The notes: a model not told the origin generated them from the letters alone. A DNA stretch of 64,000 bases from an uncultured Lachnospiraceae bacterium (GCA_947037115.1 CAMQTN010000001.1:61500-125499), one strand, 5' to 3'; numbered from the stretch's first letter, positions 50,695-61,888 are shown. Translations and numbers: made by a program.

Positions 50695-53685
50695 ATGGCC
50701 AGACGTTGGTTTTACAAAGAAAAAATGTTTTTTACCTCGGAAGAACATGGCATCGGAGATTCAGATCAGGATAAAATCATAGAGCTGCTTGGAAAAAATG
50801 TGGCAGTCGGGGTGATTGGCGGTTTCTATGAGGAAGATTTTCCGCTTTATTTTATCAGTGAGTTTGCTCTTAAAAATATTGGCATGACTTTTGATCAGTT
50901 TATGGAGAGAACCGGAGGCAGTCTTCTGGAGGCTGTGTATGAGCCTGATCGGGAGATTTTTAAAAAGGTTTTTCTCCCCGGGGAGGAAGAAATCCGGGAT
51001 TACCGTATTATCAACAGCAAGGGGGAACCGGTCTGGGTGCGGGAGGTCAGGACGGAGTCCTTATCGGACGACGGCAGAAGGATATGGATCGGCGCGATCA
51101 GGCTGATCGATGAGGAGTATCGGATCAGCCAGTTGTCCAATGAGACCTTTCGGATGCTGCAGGACACCTATTTCAGAATCAGCTCCATCGATCTTGTAAA
51201 GAATACAATTGTTGACCTCAAATTCGTGGAGAGCGAAGCGTTGGAGGTGGAGCGGCTTAATGGTGATTACAGAATGACGGTCGCTTCCTGCGCCAAAAAT
51301 CATGTGGATAAAGAGGACAGTGAAGATTTTAAGAACGTCATGGCGCCGGAAAATCTGATGCAGGTGTTTATGAACGGGGGCGCGCCTATTCATTTCAGTT
51401 ATCTGCGGCTGGTGGAGGGAGAGTGGAAATGGGTACGGACAGATCTGGTGCCCGTAGAGAATTTCAGTGAAGAAAATGCCAGGGTCATATGGTATGTGAA
51501 AAATATTACCGAAGAGAAAGCCAAAGAAACCGAGATGACGGATCAGATGCTCCGAACAAATGCGGAGTTGGTCCAGGCAAAGAAAGAGCTTGAGGCGGCA
51601 AACCGGAAAATTCAGGAATCCAACCGCAAACTGCGCCGCACGCTCAGCGCGGAGGAACAGTACAGACAGGCGATTGTCTCCGAGGCGGTTTTTGTCTTTA
51701 ATGTAAATGTAACGAAGAATCTGATTGAGGATGAGTTTTATGAGCTGGCAGGCGGACAGATGGAACCGGTACTGTCCCGGATGGGGCTGCAGGCGCCCTG
51801 CAACGCGGATGATTTCTTTCTGGACTGGAGCAAGAAGCGGGTTTTCCCGGTGGACAGGGAGATTTACATACAGACCATGAATACGCGGCACCTGCTGGAT
51901 GCTTATGAGCGGGGAGAAAGCGAGCTGGTCGTTGAGATTGAGACTTCGGGTGCAGACGAGCAGCCCATGATTTTGAGGCACACGGTTCTGCTCACCAGGG
52001 ACGGCGTCAGTGGCGATGTACTTGCCCTCAATAATGCCAAAGACATTACGGAAATGCGCAGGAAGGACAGAGAGACCAAGCGGGCGCTTCTGGATGCCTA
52101 TGAGGCGGCGGACAGGGCAAGCTGTGCCAAGACGGATTTCCTGTCTAAAATGTCCCATGATATTCGGACGCCGATGAATGCGATTATCGGAATGACGGCC
52201 ATTGCTGGCACGAAGCTCCATGATCCGGATGGGGTGGAAGAATGTCTCGGCAAGGTTTCAGCGGCAAGCAGGCATCTGCTTTCCCTGATCAATGAGGTGC
52301 TCGATATGAGCAGGATTGAGTCGGGGACGCTGTCTTTGAATGAAGAGGATTTCAATATTCTTGATATGGTGGAAAGTCTGGTGAACACGCTGGTTGGAAA
52401 GACGCGGGAAAAGCGCCAGAGGATTGATTTCCGTGCCCACGAAGTTCACAATACCAATGTGAGGGGAGACGCATTAAGGCTGCAGCAGATTTTCATGAAT
52501 GTGATGAGCAACTCCATCAAATATACCGGGGAGGATGGGGTAATCAGTATAGATATTATGGAGAAGGACTCCAGCCAGGAACAGATCGGATGCTATGAGT
52601 TTGTGTTTAAGGACAATGGCATCGGGATGTCCGAGGAATTCCTTCAGCGAATTTATGATCCTTTTGAGCGGGCGGAGGACGTGCGGATCAGCAAAATTCA
52701 GGGTACCGGGCTGGGAATGACGATCAGCCGGAACATCATTCGCATGATGGGCGGCGATATCCAGATTGAGAGCGAGCCGGGAATCGGCACGATTGTAACA
52801 ATCACCGTGCCCTTAAAATACCAGATACCCGGCGTGGTAAACAGAGAAGATCTGGAAGGACGGACCGTGCTTGTGGTGGACGACGAGCCTTTTGCAGGGG
52901 AAAGTACCTGTGTTCTTTTACAAAATCTGGGGATGCATGGCGAGTGGGTGCAGTCCGGTGAGGAAGCGCTGGATTACATGCGGGAGAAACGGAAAAAGAG
53001 CGAGGATGTTTTTGCCGTTCTGGTGGATTTGAATATGCCTGATATGAACGGCATGGAGACAGCCAAAGCCCTGCGCAGTCAGGATGGAGAGGAGATGCCG
53101 CTCATATTGGTTTCCTCCCATGAGTGGGTGGATATTGAGGTGGAGGCACGGCTGTCCGGGGTGAATGCCTTTATCAGAAAGCCGTTAGATAAGAGCAGGC
53201 TGTTAAAGGCTTTCAGAAACTTTATGCCAAGGGAGACAATAAAGCCTTCGGAGGGAGCGTTGGAACAGCTGGGGGAAGTGGATTATTCTTCCAAACGGAT
53301 TCTTGTGGTGGAGGATAATGACCTGAACAGGGAGATTGCAGAAGAAATCCTTTCCATGACGGGCGTGAAAGTGGAGGCCGCGGAGAACGGGAAGGAGGCT
53401 GTCGATATGGTGACGGCTTCCAGCGAGGGGTATTACGATCTGATCCTTATGGACTTGCAGATGCCGGTTATGAACGGGCATGATGCAACCCGGGCGCTTC
53501 GGGCAATGGAACGGGAGGATATCAGAGAGATTCCCATCATTGCGATGACGGCGAATGCCTTTCTGGAAGATGTGCAGCAGTCGAAAGCCAGCGGTATGAA
53601 TGAGCATATGTCAAAGCCTTTGGATATCGACCAGCTGCAGCGGATGCTGTCAAGATGGCTGGGTAAGAAAAAAGCAGAAGTATAG
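50695..53685 (+). CDS. Hybrid sensor histidine kinase with PAS-like regions and two receiver domains
   Basis: FLSKMSHDIRTPMNAIIGMT H-box; GTGLGMTISRNIIRMMGG; receivers with LVDLNMPDMNG and LMDLQMPVMNG. Confidence 0.93.
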   Translation: MARRWFYKEKMFFTSEEHGIGDSDQDKIIELLGKNVAVGVIGGFYEEDFPLYFISEFALKNIGMTFDQFMERTGGSLLEAVYEPDREIFKKVFLPGEEEIRDYRIINSKGEPVWVREVRTESLSDDGRRIWIGAIRLIDEEYRISQLSNETFRMLQDTYFRISSIDLVKNTIVDLKFVESEALEVERLNGDYRMTVASCAKNHVDKEDSEDFKNVMAPENLMQVFMNGGAPIHFSYLRLVEGEWKWVRTDLVPVENFSEENARVIWYVKNITEEKAKETEMTDQMLRTNAELVQAKKELEAANRKIQESNRKLRRTLSAEEQYRQAIVSEAVFVFNVNVTKNLIEDEFYELAGGQMEPVLSRMGLQAPCNADDFFLDWSKKRVFPVDREIYIQTMNTRHLLDAYERGESELVVEIETSGADEQPMILRHTVLLTRDGVSGDVLALNNAKDITEMRRKDRETKRALLDAYEAADRASCAKTDFLSKMSHDIRTPMNAIIGMTAIAGTKLHDPDGVEECLGKVSAASRHLLSLINEVLDMSRIESGTLSLNEEDFNILDMVESLVNTLVGKTREKRQRIDFRAHEVHNTNVRGDALRLQQIFMNVMSNSIKYTGEDGVISIDIMEKDSSQEQIGCYEFVFKDNGIGMSEEFLQRIYDPFERAEDVRISKIQGTGLGMTISRNIIRMMGGDIQIESEPGIGTIVTITVPLKYQIPGVVNREDLEGRTVLVVDDEPFAGESTCVLLQNLGMHGEWVQSGEEALDYMREKRKKSEDVFAVLVDLNMPDMNGMETAKALRSQDGEEMPLILVSSHEWVDIEVEARLSGVNAFIRKPLDKSRLLKAFRNFMPRETIKPSEGALEQLGEVDYSSKRILVVEDNDLNREIAEEILSMTGVKVEAAENGKEAVDMVTASSEGYYDLILMDLQMPVMNGHDATRALRAMEREDIREIPIIAMTANAFLEDVQQSKASGMNEHMSKPLDIDQLQRMLSRWLGKKKAEV

Positions 53686-53835
53686 GCATGGAGGACTGGG
53701 TGTGGGAACACCCGGTTCACTTTTTTTAGAAAGATAAAAAAAGTGTTAAATATAGCACAATATACTTTACTTTTCCACAAAAATGGTTGTATTCTAAAGA
53801 GCGGACAGTGGGAGTTCTATCGTGGAGGAGGTAAT

Positions 53836-55608
53836 ATGAAAAGACGGTACATATATTTCGCAAAAAGGGCAATGTCGGTTTTGCTCGTGGCGGCCTGTTT
53901 TTCTACATTGCTTACAGGGTGCGGACAGACGGTGGAAGCGGCAGAAGAGGAAGGGACAGAGAGTAATGCGGTGCCGGTTGAGGTGCAGATACCGGAGGCG
54001 GGAAGCCTTACCCTGAAGAATGAATTTGTGGGAACGGTGAGCCCGGAGGAGTCGGTGTATGTGGTTCCTATGGTGTCGGCGGAGGTGCTGAACGCAGATA
54101 TAAATGTTGGTGATACCGTGACGGCAGGACAAGAGTTATGTAAACTTGATCCGGAGGCGGCAGAACTTCAGCTTGCCAGTGCAAAGGCCCAGTACAACAG
54201 TGCAGCGGCGGGCGTTGCGGCAGCCGAGGTGGGATATGAGATTGCCCAGGCACAGTACGACAGCACGGTGGCCCAGCTCGACGTCCAGAATGAACAGACC
54301 CAGCGGCAGAAGGATCTGACCATGTATCAGATGCAGATGCAGATTGACGGGATACATGACGGCATCGATGATATCAACGAGCAGATTGCGGATCTGGAGG
54401 AGGATCGGGAAGATCTCAAGGAGCAGAGGGACGACCTGAAAAAAGCGAGAAATCAGGCGGACGATTATGTGGAGCTGGCGCAGATGGAATATAATGCGGC
54501 CGATGCTACTTATGGTTACTCAAAGGCGCAGAGAGAGTATGATACTGCGGCTGCGCGGGTTACGATGATGGAATCGCCGGATTATGATAAGACACAGCAT
54601 GCAGATTATGATGAAGATTTGAAAGCTGCAAAGGAGGATCTGATAGCGGCAGATACTGCTTTACAAACGGCTGCAGGACAAATGAAAACTCACGAGGCAA
54701 ACCTACAGGCGGCCCGGAGCGCGGCTTCCCAGATGGATTCCGCCTATGAGCAGGCTAAGGCCGGCATCGAGCAGATAGACGACGGAAAAGAGAAGCTGGA
54801 AAATACCCTCTCCGACACCTATACAAGCCTTGGGCAGACAGAGACGGTAAAGAATCTGACGGAGGCCCAGCTTAATGTCAATACCCAGCCGGTGCAGGAG
54901 GCGGGCAAAAGAACGGCGGCTCTGGGGATAGATTCCGCGGCGGCGCAGGTAAACAGCGCGAAAGTGGGCGCGGCAGGCGCCAAGGTGGGAATCGACAGCG
55001 CGGAGTACCAGCTTGATATGTACACATTGACGGCGCCCATCGACGGTGTGATCGAGGCGGTGAATGTGAAAGCGCATGATTTTGCATCTCCCGGAAATCC
55101 GGCCTTTGTGATTTCCAACAAAGATACCATGACGGTCACTTTCGGCGTGAGCGAGGGGATTCGCGGCACCTTGAAGGTGGGCCAGAAGATAGAGGTGGAC
55201 AGGAACGGAAAAATTTACAGCGCCGCGATTACGGAGATCGGCAGTATGATTGACCAGGCGACGGGACTGTTTATGGTCAAGTCCTGTGTGAGCACGCCGG
55301 ACGACAGTCTGCTCACAGGCAGCACTGTTAAGGTTACAGCGGATACTTACAGCAGAAGCGGCGTCCTGCTGATCCCTTATGATGCGGTCTACTATGACGA
55401 CAGCCAGCCTTACGTCTATGTGGCAGTGGGAGATGTGGCCGAGCGCAGGGATATAGAGACGGATATTTTTGACGAGAAGACCATTACAGTTGTGTCCGGG
55501 CTGACGACGGAGGATCAGCTGATCACGAGCTGGTCGGCAAACCTGCGTGACGGCGCGGTGATATCGATACAGGAGGCCGAAGCAGCTTCCGCTGAGGCAC
55601 AAGAGTAG
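53836..55608 (+). CDS. RND/HlyD-type efflux periplasmic adaptor lipoprotein
   Basis: Lipobox STLLTGCG, long coiled-coil hairpin, MYTLTAPIDGVIEAVNVKAHDFASPGNPAFVI. Confidence 0.9.
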   Translation: MKRRYIYFAKRAMSVLLVAACFSTLLTGCGQTVEAAEEEGTESNAVPVEVQIPEAGSLTLKNEFVGTVSPEESVYVVPMVSAEVLNADINVGDTVTAGQELCKLDPEAAELQLASAKAQYNSAAAGVAAAEVGYEIAQAQYDSTVAQLDVQNEQTQRQKDLTMYQMQMQIDGIHDGIDDINEQIADLEEDREDLKEQRDDLKKARNQADDYVELAQMEYNAADATYGYSKAQREYDTAAARVTMMESPDYDKTQHADYDEDLKAAKEDLIAADTALQTAAGQMKTHEANLQAARSAASQMDSAYEQAKAGIEQIDDGKEKLENTLSDTYTSLGQTETVKNLTEAQLNVNTQPVQEAGKRTAALGIDSAAAQVNSAKVGAAGAKVGIDSAEYQLDMYTLTAPIDGVIEAVNVKAHDFASPGNPAFVISNKDTMTVTFGVSEGIRGTLKVGQKIEVDRNGKIYSAAITEIGSMIDQATGLFMVKSCVSTPDDSLLTGSTVKVTADTYSRSGVLLIPYDAVYYDDSQPYVYVAVGDVAERRDIETDIFDEKTITVVSGLTTEDQLITSWSANLRDGAVISIQEAEAASAEAQE

Positions 55609-55616
55609 GAGGCGGC

Positions 55617-58600
55617 ATGAATCTGACAAAATTATCAATGCGTCGGCCTGTATCAACAGCGCTGATCGTTCTGGCGCTGGTGGTATTCGGACTGACATCG
55701 GTACTCAGCTTCCGCCTGGAACTGACACCGGATATGGAAATGCCGATGCTGCTTGTTTATACCATTTATCCGGGAGCGGATCCGGAGAGCGTGGAGGAGC
55801 TGGTCACCAAGGAAATAGAGTCCGCAGGTGCGGAGCAGAGTGGCGTTACTACCTATACTTCCCAGTCCGCGGAAAATATGTCCATGGTCATGTTCCAGTA
55901 TGAGTACGGGACAGATTTGGACGAAGCCTACATGGATTTACAGACAGCGCTCAATACAGCGAAAGCGTCTATGCCGGAAGATGTGAATACCCCGGTGATC
56001 ATTGAGATGTCGATGGACCAGATGGAGACGATGGATGTCTCCGTGATGGCGGTGGGTGACAGTGATGTGCTCAGCTATGTCAACGACACCATGGTTCCGG
56101 AGCTGGAAACGCTGTCAGGAGTGGCGCAGGTTCAGGTGTCCGGCGGTAAAGAGAATTATATCAAGGTTGAGTTAAACTCTCAGGCAATGAAGCAGTACGG
56201 CGTTACTATGAGCGGCATTTCCCAGACGATTGCGGCTATGGATTTTACGGTGCCGGTGGGAAGCGTCAGCCAGGGAACGCAGGATATCTCGATTTCCAGT
56301 GCGGCGGATATTTCGGGTGTGGTACAGATTCAGAATATTCCGATCACCACAGCAAGAGGGCAGGTGATTCCGCTTTCAGAGCTGGCGACGGTGACGCAAA
56401 GCCAGATAGAGGATTCCGGCATCAGCCGCACGAACGGGCAGGAAGATATCACCATCGCCATTACCAAAAAAAAGAGTTACGGTACGGTGGATGTGACCAG
56501 ATCCGTTGAGAGGCTTCTGGAGAGATTGCAGGCTTCAAACGATACGGTCAGGATTGATGTGATCTACAATGCCAGTGAGGCTATCCTGTCGTCTCTGACC
56601 TCGGTGGGTAAGACACTGGTGCTGGGCGTCGTTCTGTCTATGATTGTACTCTTTATCTTTTTCGGGGATCTGCGGGCCAGCCTGATTGTGGGAAGCTCCA
56701 TGCCGATCTCACTGTTTGCGACCATGATCGGCATGAATATGCTCGGTTTTACCTTCAACGTGGTGACCATGGGTGCGCTGGTCATTGCCATCGGTATGAT
56801 GGTGGACAGCTCCATTGTCGTGCTGGAGAGCTGTTTCAGGCTAAAGGATCAGACGGGAGAGTATTATGATTCAGCCATAAAGGGAACCGGATATGTGACG
56901 GCTTCCATTGTTGCATCGACGATCACGACGGTAGTTGTGTATCTGCCCCTGAGTACCATGAAAGGGCTGTCGGGACAGATGTTTGCCCAGCTCGGCATGA
57001 CAATCATTATGGCGATGCTGACGTCCCTGATCGTTGCGATGACAATTATCCCGCTTTTGTTCGGTAAGTTTAAGCCGCAGGAGAAGAAGGAGCTTCCTGT
57101 AAATAAACTGCTGCGTAAGATTAATAGCGGCTATGAGAAAATATTACATAAACTTTTACATAAGAAGAAAACGGTTATGGTCATTGCAGTGCTTCTGCTG
57201 GTGGGTGCATTTGCGCTGGTGACCCATACAAACTCTGAGTTGATTCCGGCCATGGATGAGGGCGCTTTCAGCATCAGCGCAAGTTTCCGTTCCGGTACAA
57301 AGACGGAGACGGTGGAAGAACAGACGCTGTTTATGGAAGAGATGTTGGCTGCGGATGAGAACATTGATGAGTATTCCTACTCCGTTTCGTCCAGTTCTGC
57401 AAGGCTGACTGCCTATTTGAAGGACGACGCCGACATTTCCACGAATCAGGCTGTGGAGAAATATACCAGGGCGCTAAAAGATGTGACCGGTATGGATATC
57501 AGCGTCCAGTCCAGCGGCGCCAGCATGACAGCGATGATGGGAGGCGGTATTGAGATTGATCTGCAGGGAAGAGATCTGGATGATCTGAAAGAGGCTTCCA
57601 GAGAAGTGGAGGCTATGCTGCAGAAGATACCGGGCGTATTACAGGTATCCTCCGACATGGCTGACGCTTCCACACAGGTTGAGGTGGTTGTGGATCCGCT
57701 TAAGAGCATGGCGGTGGGACTGCCGCCCGTTCAGGTGGCGGGAGAGATGCGGAATACCTTAAGCGGTGTGGAGGCAGCTACCCTGACGAGAAGCGGAGAG
57801 GAGTATAAGGTTCGTCTGGAATATCCCGAGGGCGAGTATGAAAATATGAATGATCTGTTAAATCTGACGCTGGCAACGCCGATGGGAACACAGGTCCCTC
57901 TGTCGGAGATAGCGGAAATTCAGTATAAGGATGCGCCAATCACGCTGATCCGGGTGGACGGTATGTATCAGGTGGCGGTTACGGCGAACACAACTGAGGA
58001 AGATCGGTTTACCGCGCAGAGTGCGGCAGATGAAGCTATGGAACGTCTGGTTCTGCCAAGAGGCGTCACCCAGGCCGAAAGCATGATGAATGAGATGATG
58101 ATGGATGAGTTTCAGGCGATCATTGAAGCGATCTTTACGGCGGTGTTCCTGATTTTTCTTGTGATGGCCATGCAGTTTGAATCTCCCAGATTTTCACTGA
58201 TGGTTATGATGAGTATTCCTTTTGCACTGATCGGTTCTTTTGGACTCCTTTTCATTACAGGGGCCACGTTGAACATGGTGTCCCTGATGGGTGTGCTGAT
58301 GCTGGTCGGTATCGTGGTGAACAACGGTATTCTCTATGTGGATACGGTCAATAAGCTGCGGGAGGAAATGCCCTTAAACGATGCACTGGTGCAGAGCGGA
58401 CAGATGCGTCTGCGCCCGATCCTTATGACCACGCTGACAACGATCCTCTCCATGGTTCCCATGTCGCTGGGAATCGGCGACGGTTCTGTTATGATGCAGG
58501 GAATGGCGCTGATTATCATTGGCGGTCTGGTGGCATCGACCGTCCTGATCCTGATTTTGCTGCCAACCTTCTATCTGATTATTGATAAACAGAGCAGAAG

Positions 58601-58676
58601 GGAGAGCAGAGAAGCAAGGAGGATAAGAAGGGCACAGAAGAAAGAACGGAAAGCGGAGAAAGAATCAAAAGAATAA
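55617..58676 (+). CDS. RND efflux permease (AcrB/HAE1-like)
   Basis: SMRRPVSTALIVLALVVFGL...IYPGADPESVEELVTKEIE...two sets of TMs...MGVLMLVGIVVNNGILYVDTVN. Confidence 0.95.
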   Translation: MNLTKLSMRRPVSTALIVLALVVFGLTSVLSFRLELTPDMEMPMLLVYTIYPGADPESVEELVTKEIESAGAEQSGVTTYTSQSAENMSMVMFQYEYGTDLDEAYMDLQTALNTAKASMPEDVNTPVIIEMSMDQMETMDVSVMAVGDSDVLSYVNDTMVPELETLSGVAQVQVSGGKENYIKVELNSQAMKQYGVTMSGISQTIAAMDFTVPVGSVSQGTQDISISSAADISGVVQIQNIPITTARGQVIPLSELATVTQSQIEDSGISRTNGQEDITIAITKKKSYGTVDVTRSVERLLERLQASNDTVRIDVIYNASEAILSSLTSVGKTLVLGVVLSMIVLFIFFGDLRASLIVGSSMPISLFATMIGMNMLGFTFNVVTMGALVIAIGMMVDSSIVVLESCFRLKDQTGEYYDSAIKGTGYVTASIVASTITTVVVYLPLSTMKGLSGQMFAQLGMTIIMAMLTSLIVAMTIIPLLFGKFKPQEKKELPVNKLLRKINSGYEKILHKLLHKKKTVMVIAVLLLVGAFALVTHTNSELIPAMDEGAFSISASFRSGTKTETVEEQTLFMEEMLAADENIDEYSYSVSSSSARLTAYLKDDADISTNQAVEKYTRALKDVTGMDISVQSSGASMTAMMGGGIEIDLQGRDLDDLKEASREVEAMLQKIPGVLQVSSDMADASTQVEVVVDPLKSMAVGLPPVQVAGEMRNTLSGVEAATLTRSGEEYKVRLEYPEGEYENMNDLLNLTLATPMGTQVPLSEIAEIQYKDAPITLIRVDGMYQVAVTANTTEEDRFTAQSAADEAMERLVLPRGVTQAESMMNEMMMDEFQAIIEAIFTAVFLIFLVMAMQFESPRFSLMVMMSIPFALIGSFGLLFITGATLNMVSLMGVLMLVGIVVNNGILYVDTVNKLREEMPLNDALVQSGQMRLRPILMTTLTTILSMVPMSLGIGDGSVMMQGMALIIIGGLVASTVLILILLPTFYLIIDKQSRRESREARRIRRAQKKERKAEKESKE

Positions 58677-58682
58677 AACAGA

Positions 58683-60122
58683 TCACAGACCGGTTTCAGA
58701 CGATGATTGAATCTGAAACTGGTCTTTTCCGTTTCCTTTCGCTTCGTAGAGCGCCTTATCAGCGTTCTGGTAAAGCAGCTCGTAGGTATCGCTGCTGGCG
58801 GCCAGGCTTATGCCGATACTGATGGAGAGTTTCTGGTCCGGGTATTTGCTGTCAAAATTCTGGTGAACGATGGAGATAAATTTTCTAAGCATACCGTTGA
58901 TTTCCGCGGTAGAGAAGTCGCGGCCTGAGAACACGGCAAACTCATCGCCGCCAAGACGTCCGACGATATCTTTGTTGCGGTTAAAATAGTTTTCCAGAAT
59001 GGAGGCATATTCCCGCAGAACCTGATCCCCGACAGGATGACCGAGCTGGTCATTGATCAGCTTGAAGTTATCCATATCCATGATCATTAAAATTCCCTTA
59101 TCAGGCCTGTCAGCCAGCGACAGACGCACGAGCTCCTCAAAACTTTCTCTGTTGAGCAGTTTGGTCAGAGAGTCCATTCTGGCTTTCGTGCGGATCGTGC
59201 TCATCTCTCTGGAAAGTAAAGAGGACAGGCAGAAGAGCAGAGCGGAGGCGATTATGGCAATGACCAGCATGGGAGATTCAATCCGCCATAAGTCTTTTAG
59301 TACCTCGTTGCGGTTCATACAGGTGATGAAGTACCAGTCAGTGTTCGGGATTGTGTTAATGCTGACAAAATAGACGCTCTCGTCGCCCAGAATGTCAGTT
59401 TGGCCGGTTTGCCCGGCATCCAGAAGCCGGCTGATATTCTGGTACAGAAGAGATTCGTGTTCAGAGGATAAAACAGTGCCGGTAAACGCAGCGTCAGAGT
59501 CGGCCAAGATGAGCCGGCTGTCTCTGGTGACAAAAAGGGCGTGTTCGATTTTATCGTATGTAATTTCCTCCGCCAGCCGGGAGGCATAGTCCAGATAAAC
59601 ATCCGTGGACAGGACGGTCATTGCGGGAGAAGTGTCCAAAAGACTGGTTACGCTTACGCATGTGCCGCCCGTCATCGCATCCACATAGGGCTCACCGAAA
59701 GCGGGCAGGGAGTGTGAAAGGCCCTCCTGATACCAGTCGCGCTCCGTGACGACAAAGTCATCTTCGGGAACCCAGCCCGAGGCGTCGAAGTAATTTCCAA
59801 GGCTGTCTCCCATGTACAGGCCATAGGGATAAGCCTCGTGGGTGTCGACACTGGTGTACATCAACTCATAGACAGCCTCGTTTTCAAGGCCGAGCTGCTC
59901 GATCATATCCTTATAGACAGTCACTTCATTCAGGACAGATTCAGCCCATGCGCTGAGTTCTTCGGCATAATACTGTGACTCCAGCGAGAGTTTCTCTCTG
60001 GAAAGCGTCAGGATTTCCTGCCTGACAAGCATAAAAAAGATGATGATCATGATGAGAACGATGGGGACTATGGTGCTGACCAGTTTTATATTAGCCCAGA
60101 TATAACGACTTTTTGCTTTCAA
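58683..60122 (-). CDS. Diguanylate cyclase with Cache-like extracellular sensor
   Basis: N-terminal TM, extracellular sensor, DSLTKLLNRESFEELV, VGRLGGDEFAVFSGRD intact GGDEF. Confidence 0.93.
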   Translation of the reverse strand: MKAKSRYIWANIKLVSTIVPIVLIMIIIFFMLVRQEILTLSREKLSLESQYYAEELSAWAESVLNEVTVYKDMIEQLGLENEAVYELMYTSVDTHEAYPYGLYMGDSLGNYFDASGWVPEDDFVVTERDWYQEGLSHSLPAFGEPYVDAMTGGTCVSVTSLLDTSPAMTVLSTDVYLDYASRLAEEITYDKIEHALFVTRDSRLILADSDAAFTGTVLSSEHESLLYQNISRLLDAGQTGQTDILGDESVYFVSINTIPNTDWYFITCMNRNEVLKDLWRIESPMLVIAIIASALLFCLSSLLSREMSTIRTKARMDSLTKLLNRESFEELVRLSLADRPDKGILMIMDMDNFKLINDQLGHPVGDQVLREYASILENYFNRNKDIVGRLGGDEFAVFSGRDFSTAEINGMLRKFISIVHQNFDSKYPDQKLSISIGISLAASSDTYELLYQNADKALYEAKGNGKDQFQIQSSSETGL

Positions 60123-60283
60123 CTTAGAAATTCCTCCTGAAAAGGTAGTATAAACTCGCGTTTTTTTACAAAATGAATTTCCATAATTTTATCATATGCG
60201 CATGGAAAGTCAAGGCAGGACATCTATTGACAAATGAAGAGGGAGGTGCTAACGTTGTGGCAGCACCATAATCGGAAAATATT

Positions 60284-61768
60284 ATGAGGAAAAATTCTGA
60301 AAAGATGAAATATTCCATGAAAAGGCAGTTCGCTTTTATCTTTATAACGTTGATTACCGGAACGCTTCTTTTATGTCTGATTCTGAATTCGACCCTTCTT
60401 GGCACATATTACATTAATAAGAAACAGAATGCGCTGGTGAGCGCCTATTACAGTATCAATGAGGCTTCAAATGCGGGTGACATCACTTCGGAGGAGTATG
60501 ATATTGAGCTGAAAAAGATCTGTGATAAATATAATATTCAGGTGCTGGTGGCGGACGGGGAGTCGGAAGCAGTCAAGTATTCCATGAATGATCCGAAGGC
60601 CGTGCTCAAACAGCTCTTTGATAATATTTTTCTCGGTGTGAATGAGGACAGTCTCCTGTTAAATACTGACAATTACAAAATGCAGGTTGTCAGGGATTAT
60701 AAGACGCAGACAGAGTATATTGAAATGTGGGGGATATTGGACAATGGCTATCTTTTCATGCTGCGAAGCGCTCTGGAAGGAATCAGGGAGAGCGTGTCCA
60801 TCTCCAACCGCTTTCTGGCGTATGTAGGCCTGATCGCCATTCTGGCCAGCGCCTTTTTGGTGGTTTGGCTCTCGAACCGGGTCACGAAGCCGATTTTGGA
60901 ACTGGCAAATATTTCGGAGCGTATGAAGCATCTGGATTTTGAGGCAAAGTATACGGGAAATGACAAGACGGAGATTGCGATACTCGGCAATAACATCAAT
61001 GAACTGTCGGAAGCCCTTGAGGGTACAATCTCAGAACTCCGCACGGCTAACAATGAGCTTTTGAAGGATATAGAAAGAAAAGATAAGGTTGACGAGAGGC
61101 GCAGGGAGTTTCTTTCCAATGTATCCCATGAGCTCAAGACGCCGATCGCGTTGATACAGGGTTACGCGGAAGGGTTGAAAGAGGGAATCAATGATGATGA
61201 GGAAAGCAGGGATTTTTACTGTGATGTCATTATGGACGAGGCGTCCAGGATGAACGCGCTGGTAAAGAACCTTCTCACCCTCAATCAACTGGAAGCCGGA
61301 AACGATATTGTGAGTATGGAGCGCTTTGATGTGGCGGCTCTCGTGAAAAATTACATTAATTCCGCGGATATTTTGATCAGACAGAAGGGGATATCCGTCC
61401 GCATGGAGGATTACGGCCCTGTTTATGTCTGGGGCGATGAGTTTCGGGTGGAGGAGGTGTTTATGAATTATTTCACCAATGCCATCAACTATGCCCAGAA
61501 TGATAAGATCATAGATGTCAGGATGGCGAGGGTGGACGGCAGGGTACGGATATCGGTGTTTAACACGGGAAGCCCCATTCCGCAGGAGAGTGTGGATCAT
61601 CTGTGGGAAAAGTTTTATAAAGTAGATAAGGCGAGGACCAGAGAGTACGGTGGGAGCGGGATCGGTCTTTCCATTGTAAAGGCGATTATGGAGTCCATGC
61701 ATCAGGAGTATGGTGTCATAAATTACGATAATGGCGTGGAATTTTGGTTCCAACTGGATATGGCATAA
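60284..61768 (+). CDS. HAMP-containing sensor histidine kinase
   Basis: FLSNVSHELKTPIALIQGYAEGLKEGI, EFRVEEVFMNYFTNAINYA, GGSGIGLSIVKAIME. Confidence 0.95.
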   Translation: MRKNSEKMKYSMKRQFAFIFITLITGTLLLCLILNSTLLGTYYINKKQNALVSAYYSINEASNAGDITSEEYDIELKKICDKYNIQVLVADGESEAVKYSMNDPKAVLKQLFDNIFLGVNEDSLLLNTDNYKMQVVRDYKTQTEYIEMWGILDNGYLFMLRSALEGIRESVSISNRFLAYVGLIAILASAFLVVWLSNRVTKPILELANISERMKHLDFEAKYTGNDKTEIAILGNNINELSEALEGTISELRTANNELLKDIERKDKVDERRREFLSNVSHELKTPIALIQGYAEGLKEGINDDEESRDFYCDVIMDEASRMNALVKNLLTLNQLEAGNDIVSMERFDVAALVKNYINSADILIRQKGISVRMEDYGPVYVWGDEFRVEEVFMNYFTNAINYAQNDKIIDVRMARVDGRVRISVFNTGSPIPQESVDHLWEKFYKVDKARTREYGGSGIGLSIVKAIMESMHQEYGVINYDNGVEFWFQLDMA

Positions 61769-61888
61769 AGTGCAATGAGGAACACCCGGAACGCGTGTTG
61801 TGAGTGGCGGGGCTGAATGGTTTCCTGTGACTTCGCGATTCCCGGTCAGGTTTTTACTTGTAAGAATAGAAATTGTGGGGTATAATGT

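Noticed and set aside
54703-55698. 331-aa minus-strand ORF opposite the RND adaptor
   Set aside because: Shadow ORF; no motif and overlaps a clear lipoprotein adaptor.
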